Source of the DNA: Condylostoma magnum
Taxonomy: Eukaryota; Ciliophora; Heterotrichea; Heterotrichida; Condylostomatidae
Direction of reading: 5' to 3'
Assembly (NCBI GenBank): GCA_920105805.1
Contig: CAKKTI010000172.1
Coordinates: 1 to 40,345 of the forward strand
Length of the DNA: 40,345 bases
Shown one piece after another: positions 1 through 12,937 of this stretch. The notes beneath the pieces are model-generated. The model did no database searches, was not told the origin of the DNA, and was given only the letters and a program-made list of their open reading frames with translations. A program made the translations under genes and the position numbers. Position 1 is the first letter of the stretch; each line of letters starts with the position of its first letter.

Positions 1-537
1 AAATCCAGTTCATTTCACAGATTACCCTGCATAAATAGAGTTGAAGTTCTCTTTTGCAGTAAAATAATCACTTAATAAAGATTCATTACCACAGTCTGTA
101 ATATAATCTTCCCAAGTTTTATCTAAATACTACATTTGGGCTGAATCTTTATCTATATTTTGAGATTATGTAATATAGCATATTATTACACTTAAAGCAA
201 TAATGATTCCACAAATAATAAATCTAGTAAACACAATAGCACAATGCTTACACTGAATGGTTATTATATCGTGTTTTCATGTTTATCTTATTCACCATTA
301 TCATTATAAAACAATTTGATTACATTTAGAGCATTTTTTCACTATTGATCTAGAAATGATACAGATGAAGGGAATCAGAATTAGCCCTAAAATACCGAAT
401 AGGATAATTGAAATCAGACTTAAAATAAAGGTTGCATAGGTAAATTCGCTTTGTTTTAATCAAATTACTCGGCAATTACAGCTTTTACATGTTATTATTC
501 AAATAAAGAAGACTTAATATTCAAAAAATTTAAGCAT
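1..537 (-). CDS. LITAF-type zinc-ribbon membrane protein, 3' end cut by window edge
   Basis: Read on the minus strand from ATG at 537 with UAR as Gln, the frame stays open to the window edge (179 codons) apart from six TGA. A first Cys pair (CKSC, residue ~18) is followed by a long hydrophobic stretch with LILIPF and then a second pair (KKCSKC); this CxxC, membrane hairpin, CxxC order is the LITAF domain. A further CKHC pair precedes a second membrane segment (GIIIALSVIICYI) and a soluble part with KTWEDYITDCG. LITAF proteins sit on endosomal or lysosomal membranes; the downstream soluble half is unassigned. TGA codons lie at residues 13, 26, three around 66-75, and 176 (VK-TGF). The cluster of three is denser than expected for Trp, so some decay is possible. 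The start is the first in-frame ATG. Confidence 0.55.
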
Positions 538-1072
538 TTTCTAATGAATGAGAAATAAAATGCTTGTAAAGTCAAATTTATAGCATATTAAAGAATTTAC
601 TTATAAGATTGTTGTATAGGAATTAGTTTATTTTTAAAAATGATATGAAGAAAATTTTTGAATTGCCTTGTAATTAGAAAATATCCTTTCAAAGCTAATT
701 TTAAAAGTGCTATGGAAGTATTTATTTTAACTACGGAAAGAAAATTTAGTACTCAAAGAGTTTTATAAAAATATTAAAAATTATTCCAACTTATCCTCTT
801 TTATCCAAATTAGAAAAAAATTAGATTACAAACAAACCAAATGTAAAAGATTACACAAGTTATCAACAGTTATTAAGAAGTATAAAGCGAATTAAAGCAA
901 AATCTGCGAATAAGAATTGTAGTTCTCTAAATATGGTTTAGGTTTATGTATGTTTTATTGATGTATACTATAAATTACTATAACATTGTGAATGTCAACT
1001 CTATGTATGATTTTCTAATGATTTATACCATTTAAAACCTATTTAAATTAGCTTTAAGATAAAACAACTTTA
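538..1072. other. intergenic, AT-rich
   Basis: No coding frame with protein-like composition was seen on either strand. It lies between the start of the LITAF gene and the stop of the first WD40 copy, both on the minus strand. Confidence 0.5.
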
Positions 1073-2593
1073 TCAATTTAATAACTATTTTAATTAACTG
1101 GTGAGAACAAATATATTTTCTAAAGCATACTTTTAATATACTAAAAGATGCTGAATAATAAATCTTTCAAATTTGCTAATCTTTAATTTCTAATTACCTA
1201 CCTAAATTTCCCATACTCTTACTTTATTATCACCACCCCCGGATACTATCATTTTCTCACTTTTTGAAATACAAACAGATTATACCCAATTGTCATGTTC
1301 TCCAATGACTCTATTTCTTAATGAGTTTTACAAGTCTCATATTTTTACTTTCCTGTCTTTTCCCCCAGATACTATCATTTGTTCACTTCTTGAAATACAG
1401 ACTGATATTACTCAATCATCATGTTGCCCAATTATTCTGTTTCTGGATTAATTATGTAAGTCCCATACTCTCACTTTAAAATCAAATCCACCAGAGACTA
1501 CTAGTTGTCCGCTTCTTGAAATGCAAACTGATTATATTATCTCCGCATGTTCTCCAATGATTCTGTTATTGTATGAGTTCTGTAAGTCTCATACTCTTAC
1601 TTTCTTATCCCAACCCCCAGATACTACTAATTATTCATTTCTTGAAATACAAACTGATAATACCACCTAATTATGCTGTCCAATTATTCTGTTTCTGGAT
1701 GGGTTTGATAAGTCCCATATTCTAACTTGGTTATCATTTCCACCAGATACTACAAGACACTCGCTTCTTGAAATACAGACTGATTATACGAAAGAATCAT
1801 GCTACCCAATGATTCTGCTTCTGGATGGGTTTTGTAAGTCTCATACTCTTACCTACTTGCCATTTCCGCCAGATATTATCAGTTGCTCACTTCTCGAAAT
1901 ATAAACTGATTATACAAAGTCAGATTAATTAATTATTCTGTTGTTTTGCTCGTTTTGTATGTCTCATATTCTTACTTTACTGTCACATCCGCAAGATACT
2001 GTCATTTGCTCGCTTTGTGAAATGTGAACTGATCTTACCATATAATCATGCTAACCAATGATGCCTTACTTTCCCTTTAGTATATTTTACTAGACTTGCT
2101 TTTACTATAATTATAACCACCTTGCTTACTATTTAATGTATCCTCTTATGGAATTAGCACTTTAATATTTTGTAATTCATTGTGATATTCTATTAGCTTT
2201 CTTATCTGTTTAAAGAAGTTATCGTAGTATTTATACAAAAGTTTTAAGACTTATCAGCTCCTTAGTATTCACTCTTTATATTATTTCTTTAGCTAAACTA
2301 CTAGATTTAGCCAAATGTTCAGTGTTACTATAATGTCTATTGCCATAAGTAAAGGTTTCTATTCAAGTTTAACAGGTAATTGGGTACAGTTGGCAAATTT
2401 CGAGTACTCTTAAAAGCTTGAGGCTTTTATTAGTTGTTTCTAAGTTTTGTAATAGATCTATTAAGGAATTCTTAGTTGACAATAAACCTTTTATAGCATT
2501 TAAAACTTTATTAATATCAGGCTATCTTATATATTAGTAATTTAATTGGCAGAATTCTCCAAAATCGGCTCTTACAATTAGGTTTTTAGCCAT
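1073..2593 (-). CDS. WD40 family copy 1: N-terminal module plus seven-blade propeller
   Basis: One frame of 507 codons runs from ATG 2593 to TGA 1073 without a frameshift when TGA is allowed as a sense codon. The N-terminal module contains NLIVRADFGEF, NSLIDLLQNLE, KEIIQRVN and GYIKQQARWLQLQ, all alignable with the other copies, although the usual MENC start is lost (the frame begins MAKNLI). It is followed by seven WD40 repeats of 42 residues, each with a blade start like SVCISRSEQ, a VSGG turn and a V-R-V-W-D-L strand. The seven in-frame TGA include four at the W of the WD motif and one at the W of a DDWV loop; the other two are in the N-terminal module. Probably a scaffold protein; ligand and localisation unknown. 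Confidence 0.65.
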
Positions 2594-3635
2594 TTTTTGT
2601 TTCAAGTTATCAAAATTGTTTAATTTCTATGGAACTTAGATTTAAAAAGATATCAATTTTAGTATTGCTTTTATTAAGGTTATTTGAATGTATATACTAT
2701 TCTTTATGAAATAAAAATAGTACATTTATTGTAAGAAAAATACAGTATAATAGTGCTTTTATACTTTTAAATGTATGAAAATTGCTTTTCACTTACAATA
2801 TTGCCAAATATCCCTGAGAAGCTTTGTTCCTATGATTAGATATAGAATAGAATCCCTATTATATAAGAAAAACACTTCATTAAATTTTAGTTTATATGGA
2901 AGTAGAATTAAAAGCAATAATTAAGACTTAGAAGGCATATATTAGTATCTTGGCTAATTTAATAATAAATTTTAATCATTATACTATAGTGGATTATAAA
3001 GCTGCTTTACTTTTAGTATAAAGTTTCAATTTTTAGTTAAATACAACTGTAACTTATAATATTCATTATGAATTAATATAATACCATCAATCCTAGTATA
3101 AATTCTAATGTGCTATATTATAACAATACTGCCATTATTTAATACATTTTGTCTTAAAGCTATCAATTTTGAGAACGATATATAATAGGATAAAATGAAA
3201 AAATATATTAAATAATGTCTTTAAGTTAGACAATTTGGCATAACTATTAACTAATTGTATGTTTAGTATTATTAAATTACATATAATCAAACTTACCCGT
3301 TAGAAAAATTATTCTTTATTATACAAAGTAATCATCCTTTTATTAGCATACTGAATAAATATACTATCAGTCTTTAAAACTGCAAATATAGGTTTATAAT
3401 TTCATGCATTTAGTAGAGTAAACTTATTTTTAATTTCAAAAAGAATCATATTACTATAGTCCTAAAGTTAAAAATGTATTTATCAAGCCTTCAAGAGTGT
3501 AAACACTTTAGCATTTGTATCATTATAAGCAACTATCTTTCCATAATCTTAGAACTTTACTAAAACATACATAAATATTCCCCGCCTTTTTCACACTCAA
3601 TGCAAGTATTTGCAACATATTTGGACTCATAATAA
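2594..3635. other. intergenic, AT-rich
   Basis: About 1 kb without a convincing frame. It separates the divergent starts of WD40 copy 1 (-) and the P450 (+), so it should hold both promoters, but I see no recognisable element beyond general A/T richness. Confidence 0.5.
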
Positions 3636-5030
3636 ATGATTAAATTTCTAGGAAAACGATTTGTCTCTCAGATTCCCTCTTATCCTATTGAGTCTAATGA
3701 GTTGGGAAATCTTCCCCTGATTCAACAACACGAGCACATCTTGGCATTCATAGATCAAGGTATGAAAGAATTTAACACTGAAATCTTTTAATTCAGCCCA
3801 GGACCTGCCAACTGGATAGTATTAGGAAACCCCAAATACAATAAAGCTGTTTCAAAGCTAGTAAACAAGAATCCATTTGACTCCTAACTTTTAGGCGGTG
3901 TTTTCGGGACTAAAAGTTTAATTGTTGCAAGCAATCCTGAATTTAGTAGAATGAAGTAATACATGTACCCTCTGTTTTCAATGAGAAACATCTAAAAATT
4001 ACACTACGAGTACATGCAGAGAGTTATCCACGATTGGGCTATTCCATAAATAGAAGATTCCATTGAGTCCTCAAGTGCATTAATCGGCTAAGATTTTGGC
4101 CATGGAATATCATTTAGAGTAATCCTCTTTTCTGCCTTCGGAATTGATGTAATACAAGATGATTAAAGGTGCCAGTAGTAAATTGAGTATGTTAGAAACT
4201 ACGCAAACTTAATAGCAACCTTACTCACTGAAGGTCCAATTCAAGAAGGAACGGAAAGATTTGAAATGCTACAAAAGGCGGATCAAAGGACCCAGTAGTT
4301 AGTCTAAGAAGTTCAAGACAATTACAATAAGAATAAAGTAGTTAATAGTATTACTTCACAGCTCTTGTAGTAACAAGACTTTGAAGAGACTTTTTGTCAG
4401 ATTAAAACTTTGCTCTTTGGGGGAACTGAAACAACGGGTGGTATGCTAAACTGGTTGCTCTACTTCCTAGCAAAATACCCTGAAATTCAATAAAAACTGC
4501 ATTAAGAGCTAGATAGCCTTGGAGACTACGATTAACTCGATTATTCAAAGATTTCTCAGTTGAAATATACAAGAGATTTAATTGATGAGGCACTAAGATA
4601 TACTTATTTCTTTGCAGGTTATGCTAGGTATACTGGAGACTAAGAAATCAGCTTACCTGATGGATATGTTATAGGAAAGGACATGACTGTATTGGTGTAT
4701 AATAAGATGCAGTTTTACCACCCTGATTATTGGCATCAGCCTGAAACTTTTAATCCTGATAGGTTTTTAGACCCAAAAAGCAGAGGACTGCACTTTTAAC
4801 CGTTTGGGTTTCAAGGAGGAAGAGTTTGCCCTGGTAGCAATTTTGCAAATGTTGAAATAATTAGCACTATAGCATCTATTTTCAAAAAATATAGAGTATA
4901 GTTCGATTCTGAATAAGAAGAGGTGGAATTAGCTTATTCAACTGCCACTAAACCTTCAAAAGATATTTTAGTTAGATTTAGCAGGCGATAGTTTAGGTAA
5001 TTTAGGGAATTGGGAATGCTGGTTTATTGA
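3636..5030 (+). CDS. cytochrome P450 monooxygenase
   Basis: An unbroken 465-codon frame from ATG 3636 to TGA 5030, using many TAA/TAG as Gln and no internal TGA; its Trp codons are all TGG. Hallmarks in order: the I-helix oxygen-binding motif GGTETTGG (residue ~265), the K-helix ExxR in DEALRYT (~320), a meander with FNPDRF, and the haem loop PFGFQGGRVCPGS (~392-404) with the axial Cys. It would oxidise small hydrophobic molecules with haem and a reductase partner. At 464 residues it is shorter than most eukaryotic P450s and starts without an obvious membrane anchor, so the N-terminus may be incomplete or diverged. A tail of about 15 residues follows the usual C-terminal end (VRFSRR). A relic of the same family lies near 17.3-17.65 kb. 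Confidence 0.9.
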
Positions 5031-5429
5031 TTTTGTATAAGGAATAATTGCATTATATTATTAGAAAAATGTGTACTTATAATTTATTAGGCTCTAGTAA
5101 TTCCATTTGCAGTTCCAAAGATTTATTATGTACTTGTTTCACACTAAGTGTAATAATATCAATCTACCAAATGTTCTAATACTTCGGTATGATTAAATGA
5201 GAAAGATTATTGTAATCATTAGTTTTGAAAAGATGCTTAAAATCTTAGTTTATATATTATTATGCATACTCTTTATAATAACTTATGTAAATAAGAGTTT
5301 ATGATACTTTTGGCATATACATTTAAATAATGCCTTTTATACAACTTTACTCTTTATATTTTTATTTATCTACTTAAAATGTTTCGAATATGTAGCTTTA
5401 ATCTCATAACTGATATCTTAAATAAGCGT
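5031..5429. other. intergenic, AT-rich
   Basis: No coding signal seen. It lies between the P450 stop and a minus-strand WD40-family N-terminal fragment. Confidence 0.4.
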
Positions 5430-5623
5430 TTTTATTGTACTTTAGTAAGCAATTGTTAGTATTATAAAATTCTTTTAAGTTTGGGTATTGTATTAGATCT
5501 TTATAGATCTATTAGACTGTCTTAAGTGCTAACATTATAAAATACTTAAAGTTATAATATATTGCACATTACTAGAGTTATTATAACTAAGTTTTTAACG
5601 CCTACATCTATACAATTTTCCAT
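5430..5623 (-). pseudogene. WD40 family fragment 2: N-terminal module only
   Basis: On the minus strand ATG 5623 opens MENCID, followed by VKNLV and then a degraded stretch with TQDSLIDLQ and PKLKRILQ, matching the first ~65 residues of the other family copies. Part of the expected sequence between these blocks is missing and no WD40 repeats follow to the left, where the P450 gene lies. It is therefore a stub left by truncation or deletion, lying directly downstream of copy 3 on the same strand. Confidence 0.6.
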
Positions 5624-5832
5624 TATTTTAATGATAAAATGTATAGCATTGTTTATCTCATATATTACTTTAGTTTTAAATGCTATTTTATGCTTTTATC
5701 ATAGTAAATCATATTTACATTATAGTTTATTATAGAGTAGGAGATTATAATAGCTCTTGTATTCTTTTCCGATCTATCTGAAATAGATGATACTAACTTC
5801 ATAATGAAATAGTTTAAATACGAATCTTATTA

Positions 5833-7197
5833 TTCTAATTAGATTTCCCATGCTCTTACTTTATTATCCCCTCCCCCTGATACTACTATTTTCTCGCTTC
5901 TTGAAATGCAAACTGAATATACACTTTCATCATGTTGGACAATTATTCTGTTTCTGGATGGATTTTGTAAGTCTCATATTTTTACTTAATTATCATTTCC
6001 ACCAGATACTAGAAATTGTCCGCTTCTAGAAATACAAACCTATCTTACCCAATCATCATGCTAACCGATGATTCTGTTTCTATATTTATTTTGCAAGTCC
6101 CATACCCTTATTTTACAGTCATATCCTCCGGATATTACCAACTTTTCACTTCTGGACATACACACTGATTACACCCAGTAATCATGGTGACCAATGATTC
6201 TGTTTTTGGACGGATTTTGTAGGTCCCATATTCTAACTTTATTGTCCCATCCGCCAGATACTATAAATTGCTCACTTTTTGAAATGCAAACTGACAATGC
6301 CAAATTATCGTATCGATTGACTGTTCTGTTATTCTACGAGTTTTGCAAGTCTCATACTTTTATTTTATAATCTCCTCCACTAGATATAACGACTCTTTCG
6401 CTTTTTGAAATACAAATTGACTGTAGCAAATTATCATGTTGACCAATGATTCTGCTTCTGGATGGGCTTTATAAGTCCCATACTCTTACTTTCTTATCAT
6501 CTCCACCTGATACTATGAGTTATTCACTTCTTGAAATGCAAACTTACGATATTTAACCATTATGCTAACCAATGATTATATGATGTTATAAGCTACATGC
6601 ACTTATTTTCTTATCTAGTCCACTAGATACTATTCATTACTCGTTTCTAGACATGCAAACTGAATTAATAGAATAATTATGCTTACAGATGGTTCCTTAT
6701 TTCTACCTTGTTTTATTTGGTAAGGATTGCATTATACTGGCTTCCTATTTAATGCATTATATAGCTCTTAGTGAATTGGCTATTAAACATATAATCCACT
6801 GTAATATTTTATTAGTTTTTTGGTCTGTTATCATGGGAATAAGTTAATATAATATTTATGCAAAAGTTTAGGGATTGATCTTTTGTATTTTTACTATACT
6901 ACTTGATTAAGTCAAAACATCTAGGTAATTTGTACACAAAGTTTTTATCTCATATTTGAAGTGGTGCATAAAGATTTCTACTATAGTTTAGCTGATAATG
7001 GGCTACAGTTAGCAAAAGGCTTTTAGACTTTACTATTTCTCATAGAGCTATTAAGTTATCTTCTAATAAAAACAATCTCTTTAAGATGCTTAAAACTTTA
7101 TTTAGATTAGGCTATTGATAGATTGTTTATTTAATCTATAGAATAATTTGGTTCTAGTAAATAGATTTCTAATAACTGACGAAATGCAATGCTCCAT
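5833..7197 (-). pseudogene. WD40 family copy 3: seven repeats intact in frame, N-terminal module damaged
   Basis: ATG 7197 opens MEHCISSVIRNLF, a variant of the family start, but the N-terminal module changes frame more than once: LLEDNLIAL and INPKLLHKYYINLF are each readable only in different frames. The seven WD40 repeats that follow lie in one frame and end in AWEIQLE near 5836. TGA occurs at the W of two WD motifs (K-V-TGA-D-L-Q and K-I-TGA-D-L-Q), at one Leu-like site in the first repeat and at a conserved Leu-Trp site in the N-terminal part. Propeller intact but N-module broken suggests a recently inactivated copy, or a gene using a start closer to the repeats. Confidence 0.55.
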
Positions 7198-7437
7198 TTT
7201 ATGTATTAAATCGGCAGATATTATAAGTTAGTTCATATTTTTATAAAATTTACACTATAGCTGATTATACTAAAGTTTACTAGTTTTGCAGAGAAATTTA
7301 ATATAAGAGTAAATAAATTATTAGAACCCTTTTAAATTAGTTGTTATAAGAGTACTAAAATATTATTAGATATGGTAAAGAGTAGAAATAAAGGATATAT
7401 CAGTTCAAGATTTATGCAATACTTTAAAGCTACCTAA

Positions 7438-10400
7438 TCAAAGTATCAGTTTAAGCAATTAATAAATATTGATATTGATGTAAGATATTTCACTATATTT
7501 TAAATTTTAATCTGTATAAAATTATTTCTTTATCTTTCTCCAGTATATTATTTAAACATCTAATAGGCTTATCTATTCAATTAACTATACAAATTAGCAA
7601 CATATAAGCAATATAAAAGAATCTTACTAAACTTGTGGCCTTGACTGAACTACATAAAACTTCCCTTGATAAACTACTCCCTCTATATCCTACGCCTACC
7701 CTTGATAAATCCTTTCAACCATATTTCCAATTTTCCTAAGTTCCCTTACTACTCTCTGTCTAAACTCTGTATCCTTAAAAATATCCTAGTCCTTATACAC
7801 TAAAACTTCTTACCTCAAAGGCACCATCGGCACACTATCAAACAACCCAGCTCCAGCCAACCCTGGTAAATCTTCCGCATTTGAATCAGATCTAAAAATA
7901 TTCCCAGATCCAAATTCAGCCACTGACTTATTAGGAAAATTGACTATTTCATACCCTTCTCCTACTTTGTCAATCACCATAGCTAATCCTTACCCCTCAT
8001 AAGCCCCTACTAAAGTTTCTCCCATCCCCACTACCATTTCTGCGTATATATCAGACTCAGAGTTAGTAATGGGATTCTTTGTATGTAGCACAAAGGCGTA
8101 CTCTGCTGGGATTATTTATTAGCATAAAACCGACATAAAGACACTTCTAAGGGAAATCTTTGATTTTAGAGTACTGGTAAACACTCTTTGGTTAAATTTA
8201 CTACCCCAGACCTTCTTTATAGCATTCCAAGCCTCATTTCAGTTGTTTTACGTCAAATTTAAAGGTGACAGTTTCTCAATTACTTTTTGTTTCAGATCAT
8301 CTGAGATTTCTAGCTCGTATATAACCTACTACAAGCTCTCTAAGGTCTGATTTGCTTATGTGAAATCTTACAAGCCGTCAATTTATCCCATAAGCGACTC
8401 ATACCGCTGATAAATTTCACTATTTTACTCTAATTTCAAAACATGCTCACAACTACCAAAAGGCAAAACATAACTTTCAGGACATTTCACATCTTCTTGT
8501 AAATTCTCAATAAGAATCTTACAGTTGTTTGATTTTGAGCCAGACACTCCATGCCTTACACCTTCAATTCCATAAATAATATCTTAAAACTCCTCAGGCT
8601 CCTGTATTTCCTATACTTCCTAATTTTCCTATACAGCATCTAAGGCTTGAATCTCTTCAACTACAACTCTGCTAGTTCCGGAGACTTTAATCAACTTTCC
8701 ATCTAGTCTTTCCAAGTCATCCCAGGCTTAGTCATCAAAGCACACAGCAAATAGCACTTTTAAGTTTCTTGCTCTAACACACACATGCGCGAGCATGTCA
8801 ATAGCTGATTTAGACAGTACACAGGTAACTCCTTATGGGATATCCTCCTCTCCAGTAATCAACTTGGAAATAAGTACAGTTGGTTATGAGTAATTTTCAT
8901 ACTGGACTGAACTGAGTGAGTCTACCTTTAGCAATTTTCCTTGAACTACTCCAGGGCTTATGATCTACCATGACGGCAGATTTCCTAGTCTTCTTAGGGG
9001 AATCATTATCTTTTTCAGTATCATTCCCAATGCAAACACTATATTTCCTCTTATGATCTCCTCAGTGAATAATGATATAGTGTCATTTTATACTCCGAAG
9101 GAGGTTCCTAAGTACTCGGCTTTTGGTTATATTTAGTTCTAGTACTCGTCTACAAATAATCCTAAAGCTCTTGCAATTCTGTCACTTAAGGCTTTTAGCA
9201 TTCTAGCATGTTCAACGTTGTTTTTATAGGAGGATTACAGTTAGTTGTAATAGTACTTCCAATCCTCAAATGCAGTGTTTAGTTCCGGATGCTGACTTAC
9301 TAACACGACGTTGTCTAGTAGCATGTTGAATATATGTATAATCAAGTTCATATCTAGGTCTTGGGAAAGAATCTGCTCTACTAATTACCGAAAGTTCTGC
9401 TCTAGTAAAATATCAGCAAATACTAACTCCCTGGCTGAATGAGTGTTGTTCCAGTCAATCCTCGAGTTTAGTAGTTTCCTAGTACTGATAATCCTCTCCA
9501 TTTGCTTTACCTTGTCCCAGTGATCCAGATTATCCTTAACTTCTCTCAAAGCTCCCTGCAGATCTGGGACTGATACTGATATTGCCTGATCTATAAACAT
9601 CCTTATGTCCTGGTTTTCATGTACTGATTTAAGCACTCCTAGATAATCGTAAAGGTCTCCTATTAATTCTGGTCTGTACTCAGGCTCATATGTGATGTTT
9701 CTGTCAAAGCTTACTAATCTTTCTCGTGTTATGCCGTGCTGGGCTAATACTTACCAGTACCTAGATATATCGTTTGTTTCTAGAAACGCTATTACTCCTT
9801 CACAAATGCCAATATCATCCGGGGTTGTATTATTATGTAGTTTTTAATGCCATTATTCGTAGAAGTGAGTGTTTGTTTCTTTCACTTTATGTCTATGCAT
9901 TATGACTAGAATTTAGTCTCGAATCTTTTAAGCATTGTCACTTCCTTTGCCCAAAGTACTTAAAATCTGTCTATATAAAGAGTAGCTGGAAACAATTCCT
10001 TGTTTATCACAGTTCTTCATTTTACTGACTATAGAGAACACAAGTTCCTGCTGTGCATGGCCTAACAAAGTAGGCCTAGTGTTGTAATTCCTCTGCCAGT
10101 CTAGTAATCTTAAAGCAGAATACCGCATCCAGACAAAAACCCATGCTAGAATCTCCGGATTTTAATTATCTTGTAAAATTTCTCTACAGAGATTGAACCT
10201 ATGCATCAATGTTCAACTGTTAAAATCAACCTCTGCTTCAATTATTGTTTCCACTTACTCAGGAATCGCTGCATTAGGATTCCTCTTGTATACTTGAATG
10301 TTGTAATTAGCATTGTTGTTGTTCCACCAAGTATTATCCTTCTTGAAAACGTAGTTTAGACTGTATACGCCTTCCTTGTTTAGGTCAATCCGAATAGATG

Positions 10401-10692
10401 AGTAGTCTTGTGCAGGTGTAAATTAAGTTTAAATAGCTTTGCCATCGCCAAATGGAACTGAGTTTTAAGGAAGAGCTTGTCCTAGAACGTCTGCAGCTTT
10501 CCAATCATTTTGCCTTTTTTCAGACAGCCCCCAATGCAGTATTAAATCTTCTATTTGTGTTGCAAAATTGGCCTTGAATCTCTCTTCTTCGTCCTCAGTA
10601 TAAACTATCACTTTTTTGTCTTGGCCTAAGTCATGTTCTTTATAGGTCTCCTACTTGCTTCATTCTTCCTGTAACTAGGTTCAGCTGTCCAT
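7438..10692 (-). CDS. GWD: alpha-glucan water dikinase (R1-like)
   Basis: Transfers the beta-phosphate of ATP to C6 of glucosyl units in starch or amylopectin-like glucan, opening the granule to hydrolases. From ATG 10692 the frame runs 1,021 codons to the natural family end (FYVVQSRPQV, 7630) without a frameshift. Visible parts: a glucan-binding-like HWG..W segment (~residues 54-66), the central WMRYSALRLLDWQRNYNTRP block (~178), the swivelling phospho-His site LAHVCVRARN with His636, and the C-terminal ATP-grasp domain (AEYAFVLHT, FRSDSNAEDLPGLAGAGLF). The plant N-terminal CBM45 tandem is absent, hence the shorter length. TGA occurs at codons 4, 11, 160 (S-TGA-T-L-M-H-R-F) and 818 (N-N-TGA-N-E-A-W); the last aligns with a Trp of plant enzymes. 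After RPQV come TAG and TAA; the first TGA is 63 codons later (7438), giving the outer limit used here. Confidence 0.85.
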
Positions 10693-11350
10693 TAATTATG
10701 TAAAAAAGAAAAAACCTAATTGTAGGATATTAAATATACAATGGGAAATTGTCTTTAATTACTTTTCTTTGGTAAAAGTTGTGTATATGAAGTTTTATTA
10801 CTAATACATTATTCTCTAAAACGGGTAAAGTTGATAAACATTTTGCGAGTTATAACAAAACTTGATTTTTAGGTGGTTTTACGTTACCTTGTAAGTGTGT
10901 TTGTGTTTTTTAATGTAGTCGAATAGCAAAACAGAAACATTATTATACTAAAATATATCCTATATCATAAAACATTGCTGCTATAATTTACTAAAAGTAT
11001 ATCGACTACTAAAATTTAACTGTACTATTCTATAGTCTTACTCAGCATAGTAAAAAGAGCTGATTTTCGGAATTTGCCCTATATAACAACTAAAATACAT
11101 ATAACTTTTCTTTTAAAATCCCAAATTATCTGTTCTAACATCAATCCAAGATTCCTTTTAACTACTTATCAGATACAGGAACATAAACTATTTTAACCAA
11201 TAGGTGAAGATGCTTTATGCAGAACTTGAATGTTTCTTATCATATAAAATCCTAATATAAACCTTTGATTAGCCAATCTCTTAACAACCTTCAATTCTGT
11301 ACTTTTCCTAAATAGCCTTCTCTATGAGAGATAAGCTTATGAATTAAATA
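10693..11350. other. intergenic between divergent genes
   Basis: Lies between the start of the water dikinase (-) and that of WD40 copy 4 (+). I see only AT-rich sequence; it must carry both promoters. Confidence 0.45.
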
Positions 11351-12937
11351 ATGGCAATTTGCACTGAGCCGATTATCTGAAATCTAGTTGCTGGAACCGA
11401 TTTCTAACAATTTTATTGATCAACTCAATAGCATATAAGGTGAGTTGATATTAACGAAGTTCTAAGCATTATAAAGCATTAGCTCTTTTCTGAAGATGCC
11501 TTAATAACTATATGGAAAAGCCTAGAATAATCTTATTTAGGATCCAAACTTATAAGAACTTTAAAAACTTGTTAAACCATTATAAAAACCTTTATTTCCG
11601 ATAATAACTGCGAGATTAGAACTAGATATCCAAAACATGTGGATCTAATAGTAAAATTAAGTAGTTTAGGTTAATAAATAATATAAAGAGTAAATCCTGA
11701 GGATTTGATTTATCTTTATGGAGAAATATTATAAAAGCTTTATTTTATAAAAACAGATCAGAGAGTTAATAGAAGCATACAGTAAATTATGAAATATTAA
11801 AGAATCGGTTCAATAGGAGTTATGAAATTCATTAGATAGTAAGTAAGATAGCTGGAGTTATAGAAAAAGTAACTACCATTTAATAAACCAGTAAGAAAAT
11901 AAAGGACTATTGGTAAACATAATCGCATTATAAATTCAGTTTGCATTTCAATAAACGAGCAAACAATAGTATCCGGTGGAGATGATTGTGATATAAAATT
12001 ATGGGACATATCAAATTAAAACAATAATAGAATCATCATATGTGAAGAGAATTAAAGTGTACTCTCAGTTTGCCTTTCAAGAAGTGAGCAAATAGTAGTG
12101 TCTGGCGGAGGAGATTGCCAAGTAAAAGTATGGGACCTACAAAACCCATCCAGAAACAGAATAATTGGAGAACATGATGATTGGATATGATCAGTGTGCA
12201 TCTCAAGAAATGATCGGTTAGTGATATCCGGAGGATAAGATTGCAAAGTAAAATTATGAGGCCTATGGAACCCCTTCATAAACAGAATAATTGGTCAATA
12301 TGATAATAATGCATTAACAGTTTGCATTTCAAGAAGTGAGCAAATTGTAGTATCTCACGGGTATGAAGAGAGAATTCGACTATGGGACCTACAAAATCCA
12401 TCCAGAAACAGAATCGTTGTAGAAACTGATAGTCCGGTATAGTCAATTTGCATTTCAAAAAGTGAGTAAATAATAATATCTGGCGGAAGAGATGGTAGAG
12501 TAAGGTTATGAGGCATATAAAATCCATTCAGAAACAGAACTATTGGAAAACATTATTTAAGTGTGTTATCAGTTTGTATTTCAAGAAGTGATTAATTAGT
12601 AGTATCTGGGGCAAAGGATTAGACAGTAAGATTTTGGGACTTATAAAACCCATTAAGAAACAGAATCATTGGGCTTCATGAAGATAAAATATTATCAGTT
12701 TGCATTTCGAGAAGTGAGTAACGAGTAGTATCAGGTGGATAGGACAATAAATTAAAAGTATGGCAAATTTAGTTAGATAATTCGTAATTTCATCAGTATG
12801 AAGTAAATTAGTAAAGTTCATCGAAAAGTTTTAATAAACCATATTTTCTAAAATACGCATTAAAATGTAATTCTAGTTAAAACCATTAGGTTACACATAA
12901 GCTAATTTGTTAGAGTTTTATCTTAAAGTTAATTTGA
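11351..12937 (+). CDS. WD40 family copy 4: N-terminal module plus seven-blade propeller
   Basis: ATG 11351 opens MAICTEPII, then NLVAGTDFQQFY, and the frame runs 528 codons to TGA 12935 with no frameshift. N-module landmarks: EDALITIWKSLE, QRVNPEDLIYLYGEIL, KFIRQQVRQLELQKKQ. Seven WD40 repeats of 42 residues follow (about 11,935-12,770) and the array closes with LKVWQIQLD. Six TGA are internal: three at family Trp positions (the W before V-D-I-N in the N-module, and K-L-TGA-G-L and R-L-TGA-G-I at WD motifs), one at the V-W-S-V blade start (D-W-I-TGA-S-V), and two at other N-module sites. An open frame over 500 codons despite strong divergence from the other copies suggests the protein is made. 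Function unknown. Confidence 0.65.
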
